From Gemmatimonadota bacterium (lineage in GTDB: Bacteria > Latescibacterota > UBA2968 > UBA8231), in assembly GCA_018673255.1 (NCBI GenBank), contig JABHDC010000121.1, forward strand, positions 1-58,155: a stretch of 58,155 nt of DNA, read 5' to 3'. Shown in pieces: positions 8,134 through 17,249 of the stretch. The notes under the pieces are model-generated. The model was not told where the DNA came from. It worked only from the letters and a program-made list of their open reading frames with translations, and made no database searches. Each line of letters opens with the position of its first letter. The stretch's first letter is position 1. A program made the position numbers and the translations under genes.

Positions 8134-9393
8134 TCAGAGCCGACCCAGCCAGACCTCGGTCTTCAGCGTGTCTTCGTAGTCGGTCGCATCCATCCATCCT
8201 GCATTCAGCCCATGGGTATAGGTATACCAGTGGCCCTCGGCACAGGAGTGTTCCGGGTCTTGCCAGTTCCAGAATTCGATGGATGGCAGCCAGCGCGCAT
8301 GGGCCGGATCGTCCGGGGTCAGTTGCCGGTGCGACTGGATACGGCCATCCGGCTCGAAGGCAAAATGATGCAGCTCATTGGCCGGGTGATACCATCCCTG
8401 CCCGGCGCCCTGGGCGGCCGTGCTGATCAGCAGGTGCACACGACCTGAGGCATCGCGCGAGGTCGCCGTCGAACGGCCCTCGACGAAGTTCAAGTCCGGA
8501 CACGCCGCATCCAGATCGGTACGCTGCCAGCCGGCTTCGGTGCGGTGCAGCATGACACCGAAGGGTGCCTCTGCCATGGCACAGAACAACCACGGCTGAT
8601 CATCGGCATCCACCACGTGTGTGCCGATCCGGATCGACGCTTCCTCATCCTCGAGACAACTGACGATGGGGCGTGCATTCTGGATCGTCACCGGCAGTTC
8701 GCAGGACTCGCCTTCGCTGGTCCAGTGATCGCCATCATCGTCGCTACGCAGATGGGCGGCCAGCTTCGTCTTGCCCTGTTTGGCGCTGCCTGTCACGGCA
8801 TAGTGAAATTGCAGGGTCACGTGCAGAGCGCCCGTGGGTCCCACCGACAGGGAGTGCATGAAGTGGCTGTAGCCGGGTACCGGACACTTGGCCAGCACGA
8901 CAGGCACGGACCAGGAACCACCGGCCGGCTTGCGCACATACTCCAGCTGCCACGTCTCACCCTCACCCCGGTAACTGACGCGGTAGACGAGATGGAACAT
9001 GCCCTGTCGGTCCAACACCACGGCGGGGTAGCTGGCACTGGGACCCACCGCCTCCGGGGCACTCCATGCGGCCGGGTCGGCCGGATCATCTGACCAGCGA
9101 TGCAGGAAGGCGCCGTGGTGGGCACCCATAAAGGCGTGCACCCGGCCATCGGGCGCACGCAGCATCGACAGTCCACAGTGGTTGTCGATCCCCTCGCCGA
9201 GCGTCATGGCCTTCTGCAATTGTCCACTGATTGCATCGCACACGCCCAGTTGGATCCGCGTCGGCCCGTCCTGAGTGGACGGTGCTTCCAGCCAACTGAC
9301 CAGCAGGCCCTGCTCGTGCCTGAGGATCTTGTTGCTGAAGTTGTACGCCGTGGCGCGATCCGAACCGTGCGCAGATAACCTTGTGTCCTCCAT
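8134..9393 (-). CDS. BNR/sialidase-like propeller protein
   Basis: 419 residues with repeating blade-like segments in which Asp and Gly turns are followed by tryptophan or aromatic strands: RTEAGWQRTDLD, SDDDGDHWTSEGE, RWSDDPADPAAWS, LDRQGMFHLVYRV and RDASGRVHLLIS. This fits the BNR or neuraminidase-like beta-propeller group. No signal peptide is present with the ATG at 9393, which follows GAAGGG at good spacing. A longer reading to 9504 would run into pckA and lacks a ribosome site. The gap to the upstream pckA stop is 11 bp, so the two are probably co-transcribed. The full active-site arginine triad of sialidases is not evident, so I do not call it a sialidase; it may bind or process a glycan. 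Confidence 0.72.
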   Translation of the reverse strand: MEDTRLSAHGSDRATAYNFSNKILRHEQGLLVSWLEAPSTQDGPTRIQLGVCDAISGQLQKAMTLGEGIDNHCGLSMLRAPDGRVHAFMGAHHGAFLHRWSDDPADPAAWSAPEAVGPSASYPAVVLDRQGMFHLVYRVSYRGEGETWQLEYVRKPAGGSWSVPVVLAKCPVPGYSHFMHSLSVGPTGALHVTLQFHYAVTGSAKQGKTKLAAHLRSDDDGDHWTSEGESCELPVTIQNARPIVSCLEDEEASIRIGTHVVDADDQPWLFCAMAEAPFGVMLHRTEAGWQRTDLDAACPDLNFVEGRSTATSRDASGRVHLLISTAAQGAGQGWYHPANELHHFAFEPDGRIQSHRQLTPDDPAHARWLPSIEFWNWQDPEHSCAEGHWYTYTHGLNAGWMDATDYEDTLKTEVWLGRL

Positions 9394-9404
9394 GCGCCCG
9401 CCCT

Positions 9405-10952
9405 TCAACTCACGTACCGGGCGTAGTTCTCTTCGAACAGCCCCTTCAGTTTCTGCGCCGCTGCCCGGTAGGCTTGTTTGTCGTCCCACGTACTCTCCGG
9501 CCACAGCACATTGCTCGGCACGTCGCCGGCCGCCGTCACCACTTCGAAGCCGAAGATCGGATCGGTTCGCGTCGGCGCCTCATCGAGTGCGCCCTGGTGG
9601 ATGGCATTGATGATCGACCGGGTGAAATTCAACTTCATCCGCGAGCCGGTGCCGTAGGCGCCGCCAGACCAGCCCGTGTTCACGAGCCACACATTCGAAC
9701 CATGCTCCTTGAGCTTGGCCGCCAGCAGTTGGGCATACTTCTTCGGGTGCCACACCAGGAATGGACCACCGAAGCAGGGCGAGAAGGTCGCTTCCGGCTC
9801 GGTGACGCCCACCTCCGTCCCGGCGACCTTGGCCGTGTAGCCACTGATGAAGTGATACATCGCCTCTTCCGGAGTCAGCTTCGCCACCGGCGGCAACACG
9901 CCGAAGGCATCACATGTGAGAAAGATGACATCCGACGGGTGGTCACCGACACAAGGCACCTTCGCATTGCTCACATTCTCGATCGGATAAGCGCCGCGGG
10001 TGTTCTCGGTGATGGAATCGTCCGTGAAGTCGACGCCGTGGGTCTGCTCGTCATAGATGACATTTTCCAGCACCGCGCCATATCGAAGGGCATCGAAGAT
10101 CTCTGGCTCCGTGTCGTGTGACAGGAAGATCGCCTTGGCGTAGCAGCCACCTTCGATGTTGTAGATCCCGGTGTCGGACCAGCAATGCTCGTCATCCCCG
10201 ATCAGCAGCCGGCGCGGATCCGCCGACAGGGTCGTCTTCCCCGTCCCGGACAGGCCAAACAGCACGGATGTGCGGCCCGTATCGCGATCCGCCGTGGCCG
10301 AGCAGTGCATGGACAGGATACCCGCTTTCGGCGCCGCCCAGTTCATGTAGGTGAAGACGCCCTTCTTCATCTCTCCGGCATATTCGGTGCCGAGGATAAC
10401 GATCTCCTTGGCCTCCAGACTCAGGTCGACACTCGTCTTCGACGTCATCCCTGTCGTGTGCAGATTCGCCGGGAATTGGCCTGCATTGAAGATCACCAGA
10501 TCCGGTTCGCCGAAATCTTCCAGTTCCTCGGGTGTGGGCCGGATCAGCATCGTGTACATAAACAGTGCGTGATAGGGTCGGGCGCACACGACACGGACCT
10601 TCACCCGCGTCGCAGGATCCCAGCCGGCGAAAGCATCGACGCAGTAGAGGCGTGATCGCGTATTGAGGAAGTCGATGCCGCGCTCGCGGTTGATGAGGAA
10701 GGTGTCCTGCGTGATGGGCATGTTGATCTTCCCCCACCAGACGTCATCCTGACACTCGAGGTCCTGTACGACCCGTTTGTCGAGGGGCGATCGCCCGGTC
10801 TTCTCGCCGGAATAGGCAATCAGGGCACCGGATTCGGCGATGACGGATCGTGCATCCGCCCGAATCGAGTCGGCATAGAGCCGAGCCACCGGCGGATTGC
10901 GATCGACGTCTTCGACGCTGATGCCGTAGGGCGAGAGATCAACGCTGGGCAC
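9405..10952 (-). CDS. pckA: ATP-dependent phosphoenolpyruvate carboxykinase
   Basis: 515 residues, within the usual 510-540. It converts oxaloacetate plus ATP to phosphoenolpyruvate, CO2 and ADP, the entry step of gluconeogenesis. Diagnostic motifs are RSPLDK (54-59), the kinase-1a P-loop GLSGTGKTT (233-241), the metal-binding GDDEHCWSD (252-260), and IYNIEGGCYAK just after. The GTG at 10952 is preceded by GGAG at 9 bp, which supports this start. A BNR-repeat gene follows 11 bp downstream on the same strand. Expression of a gluconeogenic enzyme here is consistent with growth on acids such as those made by the nearby sugar-acid dehydratases, but that link is an inference. Confidence 0.97.
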   Translation of the reverse strand: MPSVDLSPYGISVEDVDRNPPVARLYADSIRADARSVIAESGALIAYSGEKTGRSPLDKRVVQDLECQDDVWWGKINMPITQDTFLINRERGIDFLNTRSRLYCVDAFAGWDPATRVKVRVVCARPYHALFMYTMLIRPTPEELEDFGEPDLVIFNAGQFPANLHTTGMTSKTSVDLSLEAKEIVILGTEYAGEMKKGVFTYMNWAAPKAGILSMHCSATADRDTGRTSVLFGLSGTGKTTLSADPRRLLIGDDEHCWSDTGIYNIEGGCYAKAIFLSHDTEPEIFDALRYGAVLENVIYDEQTHGVDFTDDSITENTRGAYPIENVSNAKVPCVGDHPSDVIFLTCDAFGVLPPVAKLTPEEAMYHFISGYTAKVAGTEVGVTEPEATFSPCFGGPFLVWHPKKYAQLLAAKLKEHGSNVWLVNTGWSGGAYGTGSRMKLNFTRSIINAIHQGALDEAPTRTDPIFGFEVVTAAGDVPSNVLWPESTWDDKQAYRAAAQKLKGLFEENYARYVS

Positions 10953-11112
10953 GTAGGGAAACTCCAGGCAAAGAGGGGTCTTGGGATCAGATCAGCCTCG
11001 AAATATGCTGCTCAGACCCGGCTGTGGCGAACGAGTGCCCCCGAAGGACCCTCCCGGCTGGCATCTCATGTGTCTTGTCATGTGTCGTACTCATGTGTCC
11101 TGGGTCACGGAC

Positions 11113-11140
11113 TTGCCCGGCCCACTACAGTGAGTATAGT
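11113..11140 (+). promoter_or_regulatory. Sigma-70-like promoter candidate
   Basis: TTGCCC (11113-11118), a 16-bp spacer and TATAGT (11135-11140) lie 51 bp before the start of the unknown 507-residue protein. Confidence 0.42.
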
Positions 11141-11191
11141 TGGCAGTACCGGTTCGCTATTCCCCAGCCCTCTCTCCGGGAAGCAGCCCCA

Positions 11192-12715
11192 ATGACAACC
11201 GGGTCCTCCACCGGTGCCCCCCTCGACGAAGGCCTGCGCCAGCAGTTGTGGGGCCGTGTCGAGCAACGCCTGTCGCAGGGCGAGACCCTGGCGACCCAGG
11301 GACGCCTGCTGCATGCCCTCAAAGACGCCTATCTCACCGTCATCGGGGTTTCCGCTTCCGGTGGTGCCCGGGAGGATCTCAACCTCATGGTGCGCACCGT
11401 CTGCCAGGCGCAGCCGGAGCGATATCTGGCCCGTGGCGTTCAGAATGCGGTGGAACGGGCCTTCGTCAGCGGCGTCCGGCGCCTGCAGTGGCAACGCCTG
11501 ACCGTCAAACGTCACGGATTTGCCGCCGTGGACGGATTCCTGCGCCGCCGGCGGATCCAGAGCTTCCTCGCCGACATCCGCCTCGATCCGGCCCTCATCG
11601 ATATTGGTGCCTGCGTGCGCCGGGGGGAGTCTGCCCTGACCGACCCATCGCGGCCGACTGCTGCACAGGCGTCCGCAGCCCCTGCGGCCGACGCGATTGA
11701 GGTGGATGCGGAAGTCCAGACGGCCATCGACGCCGGCTGGGTGACGACGGAGGAAGTGCAGCAGCGTCTGCAGCAGGCCCAGACCGAGGCTGTGCAGTTA
11801 TTGGATTCGATGCGGCTGATCGGTCGTCCCTACGATCAGTTGCTGAAACATCTGGTCCGGCATCGCGGCCATGTTCTGGGGGATGGAGATGACGACCGCA
11901 CACCCCTGTTGGCTGGTTTCACCGAAAAGCTGGTCCTGCTGGATCAGGCGGTTGCCGCCATCGAGGGCAAGGATGCTGAACTCCGGTTGCTCACACTACG
12001 GCTGCCGCCCTACGACGATCTCGGTGAGCTCCCCACCGATGCCAACGCCATCAGTGTGGAGGAATCCTTCGTCGATGCCCTGCGCGGCCCCGCCTCCGAA
12101 CTGGCCACGCGTGAGGCAGAAGGCCGTGAACTGGCCCTGCTCCTTGCCGCATTGCTGAGTGCCTCGCCGCTGCGTCTGAAGATCCGCCTGCTCATGGCCA
12201 ATCGACAACTCGACGAAGCCACCTCGGAGGTCGAAAGCTGCTACGCCCGTGACGCCACCCCCGACACGGCACGCCAGCTTGCCCAGGCATTGGTGGGACG
12301 CCGATTGGAGCAACTCAGGCTCAACGCCTCGCTGGAGGAGCGCTCCGCCCTGCACAAGCGTGCCGAAGGCCTGGTGATGAGTGTGGAGCAACGCTGGTTG
12401 GCGACACGTCCGGACGCGGCTGAAGATGGCCAGAATGCCGCCGATCCCGAGGCCGACCCGGCAGCCGAGGAGGCCGTCGACGACCTCTCTGACTACGAAA
12501 AGCGAAATGGCTCCCTGTTTACGACGGTCAATATCCGGGTGGGTATGCGACGCTCGCAGGTGGCCAGCGCCGTCATACCCGATCCGGATCAGCAGGGCCG
12601 CATGGTGATGGCAGAACGCGACCCGGAAAGCGGCCGCCTCGTGCCGCAGATGGCCCGCAATCGCCGCCGTTTCGTCGAACAACAGCCAGATGGGACTTGG
12701 CAGACCCTGACCTGA
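11192..12715 (+). CDS. Uncharacterised cytoplasmic protein
   Basis: 507 residues; I do not recognise the family. It is largely helical and rich in Ala, Leu, Arg and Glu, with no signal peptide or membrane helix. A basic segment (FLRRRRIQSFLADIRL) lies at about 117-133. An acidic, probably disordered stretch lies at about 412-435 (AEDGQNAADPEADPAAEEAVDD). A distinct C-terminal module (LFTTVNIRVGMRRSQVASAV) follows and ends in a basic RRRF region. I chose the ATG at 11192, since the upstream extension to 11024 reads through the likely promoter. Codon use matches neighbouring genes. It stands alone between divergent pckA and convergent msrAB. A short CTGAC direct repeat overlaps its stop codon. 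Confidence 0.7.
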   Translation: MTTGSSTGAPLDEGLRQQLWGRVEQRLSQGETLATQGRLLHALKDAYLTVIGVSASGGAREDLNLMVRTVCQAQPERYLARGVQNAVERAFVSGVRRLQWQRLTVKRHGFAAVDGFLRRRRIQSFLADIRLDPALIDIGACVRRGESALTDPSRPTAAQASAAPAADAIEVDAEVQTAIDAGWVTTEEVQQRLQQAQTEAVQLLDSMRLIGRPYDQLLKHLVRHRGHVLGDGDDDRTPLLAGFTEKLVLLDQAVAAIEGKDAELRLLTLRLPPYDDLGELPTDANAISVEESFVDALRGPASELATREAEGRELALLLAALLSASPLRLKIRLLMANRQLDEATSEVESCYARDATPDTARQLAQALVGRRLEQLRLNASLEERSALHKRAEGLVMSVEQRWLATRPDAAEDGQNAADPEADPAAEEAVDDLSDYEKRNGSLFTTVNIRVGMRRSQVASAVIPDPDQQGRMVMAERDPESGRLVPQMARNRRRFVEQQPDGTWQTLT

Positions 12716-12811
12716 CCTGACCTACGTGGAAATCTGCGCGCGCCTCGTAGATGCCCACCTGTCCTCGTCCAGGGATTGACGCATTCGGTCCTGGTCGGGT
12801 GATCGATCGCC

Positions 12812-13924
12812 TCAGTCCTTCAGCAGAGACAACCAGTCAGCATACCCCAGTGTCTGCATCTGCTCCTTGGGCACGAAGCGCAGCGAGGCGGAGTTCATGC
12901 AGTAGCGCAGGCCCGTGGGCTGAGGTCCATCACTGAAGACGTGCCCCAGGTGTGAGTCGGCCAGCTTGCTGCGAATCTCCGTACGTGGCACACCGATCTT
13001 GTGGTCCACGTCCTGCTGCAGGGCACTCTCCACCACAGGCCGGGTGAAACTGGGCCAGCCGGTACCGGACTTGAATTTGTCGGTCGAGGCGAACAGGGGC
13101 TCGCCCGAAACCACATCGACGTAGAGACCGGCCCCCTTGTGATCCCAGTAGGTGTTTGCATAGGGCCGTTCGGTCCCATCGTGCTGGGTCACCTGATACT
13201 GCAGTTCACCCAGATGCTGGCGCAGCGCCACATCCGGTGGTTTGACGAAACCCATCGTCGCTGGCAGATCCACTCCATCCCAGGTGCCCTCGAGAAAGCC
13301 GGTGCGCCCCGATCCACGCCGGTAGGCGTAGTAGTGGGTCGGATTGGTCTTGTAGTAGTCCTGGTGGGTATCCTCGGCATCGTAGAATGGAGTGGCATCG
13401 CGAATCTCAGTGACGATCTCCGCACCGAAGATGCCCAGGTCGATCAACTGCTGGCGAGAGGCGGCAGCCACCTGTCGTTCGTGTTCATCAGCCACAAAGA
13501 TGGCCGTGCGATACTGTGTGCCGCGATCCGCAAACTGGCCCCCGTCATCGGTGGGATCCATGCTCTTCCAGGCAACACGCAGCAATTGGTGGTAGCCGAT
13601 AATGGCTGGATCGTAGGTGATCTTCACCGCTTCCACGTGACTCGTTCGTCCGGAGGAGACCTGTTTGTAGGTCGGATCGACTTCGGTGCCGCCCGTGTAC
13701 CCGGAGACGACCGAGATCACACCGTCGAGCTTCTCGAAGGGGGGCTCCATGCACCAGAAACAGCCGCCGGCGACGATGGCCGTTGCCGCATTCTCCAGGT
13801 TCGGCGGCGGCGCGGTGCTTGCAGACGGCTCTGCCGTGTCCGCAGGGCCGGAGCAGGCCATCACGAGGGCAGCCAGCACCAGGCTGCCCTTCGCGTGCGC
13901 GTTGTGCCAGCGGGATGTCTCCAT
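12812..13924 (-). CDS. msrAB: Bifunctional peptide methionine sulfoxide reductase MsrAB, lipoprotein
   Basis: 370 residues repairing both S- and R-methionine sulfoxide. The signal peptide ends in a lipobox (LVMAC, C24), so the enzyme is predicted to be lipid-anchored outside the cytoplasm. The MsrA domain (about 46-205) has the catalytic GGCFWC with C55. The MsrB domain (about 225-362) has [20 protein letters not shown] and the catalytic [11 protein letters not shown] with C342. The CxxC zinc pairs of many MsrB proteins are absent ([12 protein letters not shown] appears at the first site), as in the zinc-free PilB-type MsrB. The ATG at 13924 follows GGAGAG at good spacing. A promoter candidate lies at 13980-14007. 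A role in protecting envelope proteins from oxidants is expected. Confidence 0.95.
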   Translation of the reverse strand: METSRWHNAHAKGSLVLAALVMACSGPADTAEPSASTAPPPNLENAATAIVAGGCFWCMEPPFEKLDGVISVVSGYTGGTEVDPTYKQVSSGRTSHVEAVKITYDPAIIGYHQLLRVAWKSMDPTDDGGQFADRGTQYRTAIFVADEHERQVAAASRQQLIDLGIFGAEIVTEIRDATPFYDAEDTHQDYYKTNPTHYYAYRRGSGRTGFLEGTWDGVDLPATMGFVKPPDVALRQHLGELQYQVTQHDGTERPYANTYWDHKGAGLYVDVVSGEPLFASTDKFKSGTGWPSFTRPVVESALQQDVDHKIGVPRTEIRSKLADSHLGHVFSDGPQPTGLRYCMNSASLRFVPKEQMQTLGYADWLSLLKD

Positions 13925-13979
13925 GTCAACTCTCTCCAGGGGCCTCGGCGATGGTGGATGTACTAGCGGTGACTGTGTG

Positions 13980-14007
13980 ATCTTACGCCCAGGACGCCGC
14001 ATGACAA
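13980..14007 (-). promoter_or_regulatory. Sigma-70-like promoter for msrAB
   Basis: On the minus strand TTGTCA (14007-14002), a 16-bp spacer and TAAGAT (13985-13980) lie about 55 bp before the msrAB start. Confidence 0.5.
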
Positions 14008-14157
14008 GACCCAGTTCTCGCTCTGAGCCAATGTTTACGCAATTGTTAGGGCCTTGTTACACTTTTGGGCTGACACCGGCAGTACGTCGGTCCTGGTGGC
14101 ATATCTGCCACAATCGGGAATATTGGGATCTTGGACGTTCATTCAGGGGAGGTTGGT

Positions 14158-15360
14158 ATGGGCAAGCGCATGGCTGACGAGTTGGCGCCACAGGGCGGGC
14201 GCATCAATGCTGAGGTGCCCGTGGATCGCTCGTCGGAGGAATCGCTACCCGGACAGAAACGCTGGTCCCAGTCGCTCCACCACGTGCCCCAACAACCTCA
14301 GGAACTGAGTCCTCAGTTCCCCCTCATCGCACAACGCTTCGAAGCCTGGTGGGCGCACGATTGTCTCGACCGGCCCATCCTGATCGGCTCTGCCGACACA
14401 CGTCCCGACCGACCGATCACCCGACGCCTGGAATTGCTCGCCTCACCGGAAGAATGGCTCGCCGCGAAGGTGGCCGACATGCAGCAACTACAACGGGTCG
14501 GCGAAGCCCTGCCCAATGTCCGCGTCGACTTCGGCCCCGTCCTGCTCGGATCTCTGGTCGGTGGCGAACGGGAAGTGGGCGCCAATACGAGTTGGACCCA
14601 TGCCTTCATCGACGAGGATTGGTCGAATGCCCCGGACTGGTCGATCGCCGACGACAACGAAGACTGGCAACGTCTGCTCGAGTTGCTGGAACTGACTGCC
14701 CGCGATGCGGCGGGTCGATACTTCGTCTGCATGCCGGACCTGGGCGGCTGTGCGGATACGCTACTGAATCTGCGGGGCTCCGAGAATCTGTGCCTCGACA
14801 CCGTGACCAATCCCACCGCCATCGAACGGGCCCTGGATGGACTCTATCCCACCTGGCACCGCGCCTTCACCGCGCTGTATGACAGTGTCCTGCCCTCCGG
14901 GGCCGGGTTGATCCACTGGCTGCAGCTATGGTCCGACAAGCCCTACGTGGTCCCTGCCTGCGACTTCAATGCCCTGGTGGGCCCGGCGCAATTCGACTCG
15001 CTCTTCCTCCCCGACATCGCCCGGCAGACCGATGCCGTCCCCCGCTCGATCTTCCATCTGGATGGACCCGATGCGGCACGCCACATCGATGCGCTGCTGA
15101 GCATCGACTCGCTGGATGCCGTGCAGTTTACACCGGGTGCAGGCACCCCGTCGACGCTGCCATGGATCGACATGTTCCAGCGCATTCAGGCCAGCGGCCG
15201 TTCCGTCCTGATCATGGTTCACGATCTGACGGAGATCCCCGACCTGCTGGAGCAGTTGCGTCCAGAAGGCCTGGCCCTCTTCATCGATGCCAGTCCCTCA
15301 CCGCAGGAACTGGATGCCGCCATGGCAAGCGTCGAGGCCCACGCGACCCCGTCGCCGTAG
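14158..15360 (+). CDS. Uroporphyrinogen decarboxylase (URO-D)-like protein
   Basis: 400 residues. The ATG at 14158 has an excellent ribosome site, GGGGAGG, 5 bp upstream; an upstream in-frame ATG at 14131 has none. The pattern resembles distant URO-D superfamily members found in Poribacteria, Planctomycetes and relatives, which often act as corrinoid methyltransferases or are uncharacterised. A conserved N-terminal region reads FEAWWAHDCLDRPILIGSA. LLGSLVGGE and VRVDFGPVLL lie in the middle. A TIM-barrel-like C-terminus contains DAVQFTPGAGTPS, SVLIMVHDLTE and LALFIDASPS. The short Arg/Asp active-site signature of genuine HemE is not seen, so haem synthesis is not implied. No signal peptide. 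The next gene follows after 94 bp on the same strand. Confidence 0.6.
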   Translation: MGKRMADELAPQGGRINAEVPVDRSSEESLPGQKRWSQSLHHVPQQPQELSPQFPLIAQRFEAWWAHDCLDRPILIGSADTRPDRPITRRLELLASPEEWLAAKVADMQQLQRVGEALPNVRVDFGPVLLGSLVGGEREVGANTSWTHAFIDEDWSNAPDWSIADDNEDWQRLLELLELTARDAAGRYFVCMPDLGGCADTLLNLRGSENLCLDTVTNPTAIERALDGLYPTWHRAFTALYDSVLPSGAGLIHWLQLWSDKPYVVPACDFNALVGPAQFDSLFLPDIARQTDAVPRSIFHLDGPDAARHIDALLSIDSLDAVQFTPGAGTPSTLPWIDMFQRIQASGRSVLIMVHDLTEIPDLLEQLRPEGLALFIDASPSPQELDAAMASVEAHATPSP

Positions 15361-15454
15361 GACCGGCGCTGCCCATCCGGATGCAACGGTCATTGCGGTG
15401 GGACGCCGAGTCCGGGTACGTACCCCCGACGGGTGACCCGATGGAGGAACAGCC

Positions 15455-16156
15455 ATGACGACACTGGCCTGGCGACACGATCCAGGAATCTGGCGCGATA
15501 CAAGCAAGGACTTGCAGGCCGCTCTGATCCGTCACGATCAGGATCTGCCCGCCCTCGATCGCGACGACGACGAACGAGAGCGCATGGCTGCAGGCCTCGT
15601 CTCCTACATCCGTGCCAAGGGCACGACCAACCACCAGCCATTCCAGAAGAGCTACGGCGAGGCGCTTGTGCGCCACTGCCCGGACCTGCACGATACCTTC
15701 CACCGCATCATCGTGGATCAGTGGAAACACCAGGGCAAGATCGGCCACTACGAACTGTATGCTGGCCTCGTCATGGGCGATCAGGACCCAGAGATCCTCG
15801 CCCCCACACTCATTGAGATCCATGGTCTACTGCAGACCTGGGACAACGAAGGCTGGTGCCCGTGGACACCGGCCCTGTGGATGCGAATCCTCTGGCTCGG
15901 CCGCGACCAACTCGACTCAGCCGAGACCCTCACCCAGCAACTGCAATACATCGAGGCCCATCTGAACGACAAGGCCCGGTTCCAGGATCGCGAGCCCTTC
16001 TGCCTCATGCACGCCATCGGCCTGATCGATCACCCCATCGCCATCTCCCTGCGCGACCGGTTCACCGAAGCTCTCATGACACGCCAGGAAGCGGATGGCA
16101 GCTGGGGTGACTTCAGCTACATCACCCACACCCTGATCAAACACTGGGCGTTGTAA
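15455..16156 (+). CDS. Uncharacterised protein with alpha/alpha-toroid-like repeats
   Basis: 233 residues, start supported by GGAGGA 6-7 bp upstream. I do not recognise a named family. The C-terminal segment MTRQEADGSWGDFSYITHT resembles the repeat turn of prenyltransferase or squalene-cyclase alpha/alpha barrels (Q.xDGSWG), and other segments (TWDNEGWCPWTPALWMRILWL) share the aromatic, helical style. Only one good repeat is visible, so the fold is a suggestion. There is no signal peptide or membrane helix. It follows the URO-D-like gene closely, and the 94-bp gap holds an imperfect hairpin (15364-15408) and a 12-bp palindrome (15414-15425). Confidence 0.62.
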   Translation: MTTLAWRHDPGIWRDTSKDLQAALIRHDQDLPALDRDDDERERMAAGLVSYIRAKGTTNHQPFQKSYGEALVRHCPDLHDTFHRIIVDQWKHQGKIGHYELYAGLVMGDQDPEILAPTLIEIHGLLQTWDNEGWCPWTPALWMRILWLGRDQLDSAETLTQQLQYIEAHLNDKARFQDREPFCLMHAIGLIDHPIAISLRDRFTEALMTRQEADGSWGDFSYITHTLIKHWAL

Positions 16157-16523
16157 CCAGGAGCTTGAGCTCAGGCGCGGCAGCGTGCATGAGTGGGTGC
16201 AATGCAGGTCCCCTCGTATGCCACTCACCCTGATCCCGGTCAGATGGGGGACGCTCCGCCAGCCCAGCATGTGCGGGGCAGGTTGCCCTGCGTTCTCTGG
16301 CTGCCACCGGAAGGCGCCTGCACGAAGGGCAGGTCAGTCGAGAGTCGGGCCCGAAGGGCGCACGCCAGGACGGCGTGCGCTGATCACCGCCGCAGGATGC
16401 GGCGTTGATCAGCCTCGAGACAGACCGTCGCCCGCAGTGCCAGCGCCTGGAGGTGGCAGCCAGAGAGCGCTTGCACGGATGTCCACTCTGCCCGCACTTT
16501 GTGGCAACCAAGGAGCGATTCCC
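16157..16523 (+). other. Highly structured intergenic leader, candidate structured RNA
   Basis: 367 bp with no supported gene. From 16271 to 16497 the sequence nests inverted repeats. GTGCGGGGCAG (16271-16281) faces CTGCCCGCAC (16488-16497). A 19-bp stem pairs 16290-16308 with 16452-16470, with one G-U pair and no mismatch. GGCGC/GCGCC and GCAC/GTGC form an inner stem (16313-16323 with 16437-16447). Two adjacent apical hairpins follow: 16358-16366 with 16372-16380 (9 bp, loop AGGAC) and 16380-16393 with 16399-16412 (13 of 14 pairs, loop AGGAT). The element ends about 27 nt before the PIG-L start. The orientation is assumed from that gene. It could be a cis-regulatory RNA, a free small RNA or a DNA palindrome element. 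I found no match to RNase P, tmRNA, 6S or SRP RNA core motifs. Confidence 0.45.
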
Positions 16524-17222
16524 ATGTCTGACACCCCCTGCATTGTTGCCGTCGGCGCCCACGCCGCCGACATGGAATTCACCGCCGGCGCCACCTTGCT
16601 CAAACACGTGCGCGCCGGCTGGCAGGCACACATCATCAATCTGACCCTCGGTGAGAAGGGCGCTTCGACCCAGAGTGTGGAAGAGTATTCAGCGCAGAAG
16701 AAGGCCGAAGCCGATGCCTGCGCCCAGATCCTGGGCGCCACCCAGCACTACCTGCCATACAAGGATGGCGAGGTCGACAACACCGACGACGTAGCCCACC
16801 AGATCGCGATCCTGTTCCGGCAGCTACAACCGCAGGTCATCATCACCCACTGGCATGGCTCCATCCACCTGGATCACACCCACTGTTATCATCTGACGCG
16901 GCGCGCCCACTTCATGGCTGCCATCAAGCACTTCGAAGTCGATGGCCTGCCCCGCATGCCGGCGTGCCGTCTCTACTACGCCGACAACTGGGAGGACCCC
17001 GAAGGATTCGAGCCGTATGTCTACGTCGACATCTCCGATGTCTTCGATGACTATGAGCGTGCCTTCAAGTCTTTCGCCATCGGGCGCGGCGAAGGTGGCT
17101 ACCCCTACTGGGATTGGTATCAGGCACGCACGCGCATTCACGGCATTGCGCAGCGCGTGCGGCACGCCCAGGCCTTCGCCATCGACGATTTCGGTAAGAA
17201 TGTGAGCAAGGAACTGCTGTAG
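16524..17222 (+). CDS. PIG-L/LmbE-family protein with altered active site
   Basis: 232 residues. The ATG at 16524 follows AAGGAG at 9 bp; the frame is open far upstream but only this start has a ribosome site. The fold signature is clear: AVGAHAADMEFTAGA at the N-terminus (normally AHPDDxE), then VIITHWHGSIHLDHTHCYHL (the HxDH zinc region). Family members are zinc-dependent N-deacetylases of glucosamine-type substrates such as MshB and BshB. Here H13, D16 and a His of the HLDH motif, the expected zinc ligands, are kept, but the general-base Asp at position 15 is Ala. So either this subfamily uses another base, or it binds without deacetylating. No export signal. It is flanked by structured non-coding sequence on both sides. 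Confidence 0.82.
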   Translation: MSDTPCIVAVGAHAADMEFTAGATLLKHVRAGWQAHIINLTLGEKGASTQSVEEYSAQKKAEADACAQILGATQHYLPYKDGEVDNTDDVAHQIAILFRQLQPQVIITHWHGSIHLDHTHCYHLTRRAHFMAAIKHFEVDGLPRMPACRLYYADNWEDPEGFEPYVYVDISDVFDDYERAFKSFAIGRGEGGYPYWDWYQARTRIHGIAQRVRHAQAFAIDDFGKNVSKELL

Positions 17223-17249
17223 AGGGCGTCGCCTGACAGATTTGCGGTT

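Noticed and set aside
8134..9393. Calling the BNR protein a sialidase
   Set aside because: Propeller-like blades are visible but the catalytic arginine triad and Tyr/Glu pair were not found.
12704..12724. Tandem CTGAC repeats over the stop codon of the unknown protein gene
   Set aside because: Only three short units, no sign of function.
14158..15360. Calling the URO-D-like gene hemE
   Set aside because: Only remote similarity in style; the HemE active-site signature is not visible.
15414..15425. Perfect 12-bp palindrome GGGTACGTACCC
   Set aside because: Short, GC-flanked and directly before a ribosome site; without other copies it may be chance.
16157..16523. RNase P RNA, tmRNA, 6S RNA or SRP RNA as identity of the structured region
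   Set aside because: The core sequence marks of those RNAs (for example the P4 GAGGAAAGTCC of RNase P or the SRP GGAAG/AGCAG loop arrangement) are not present.
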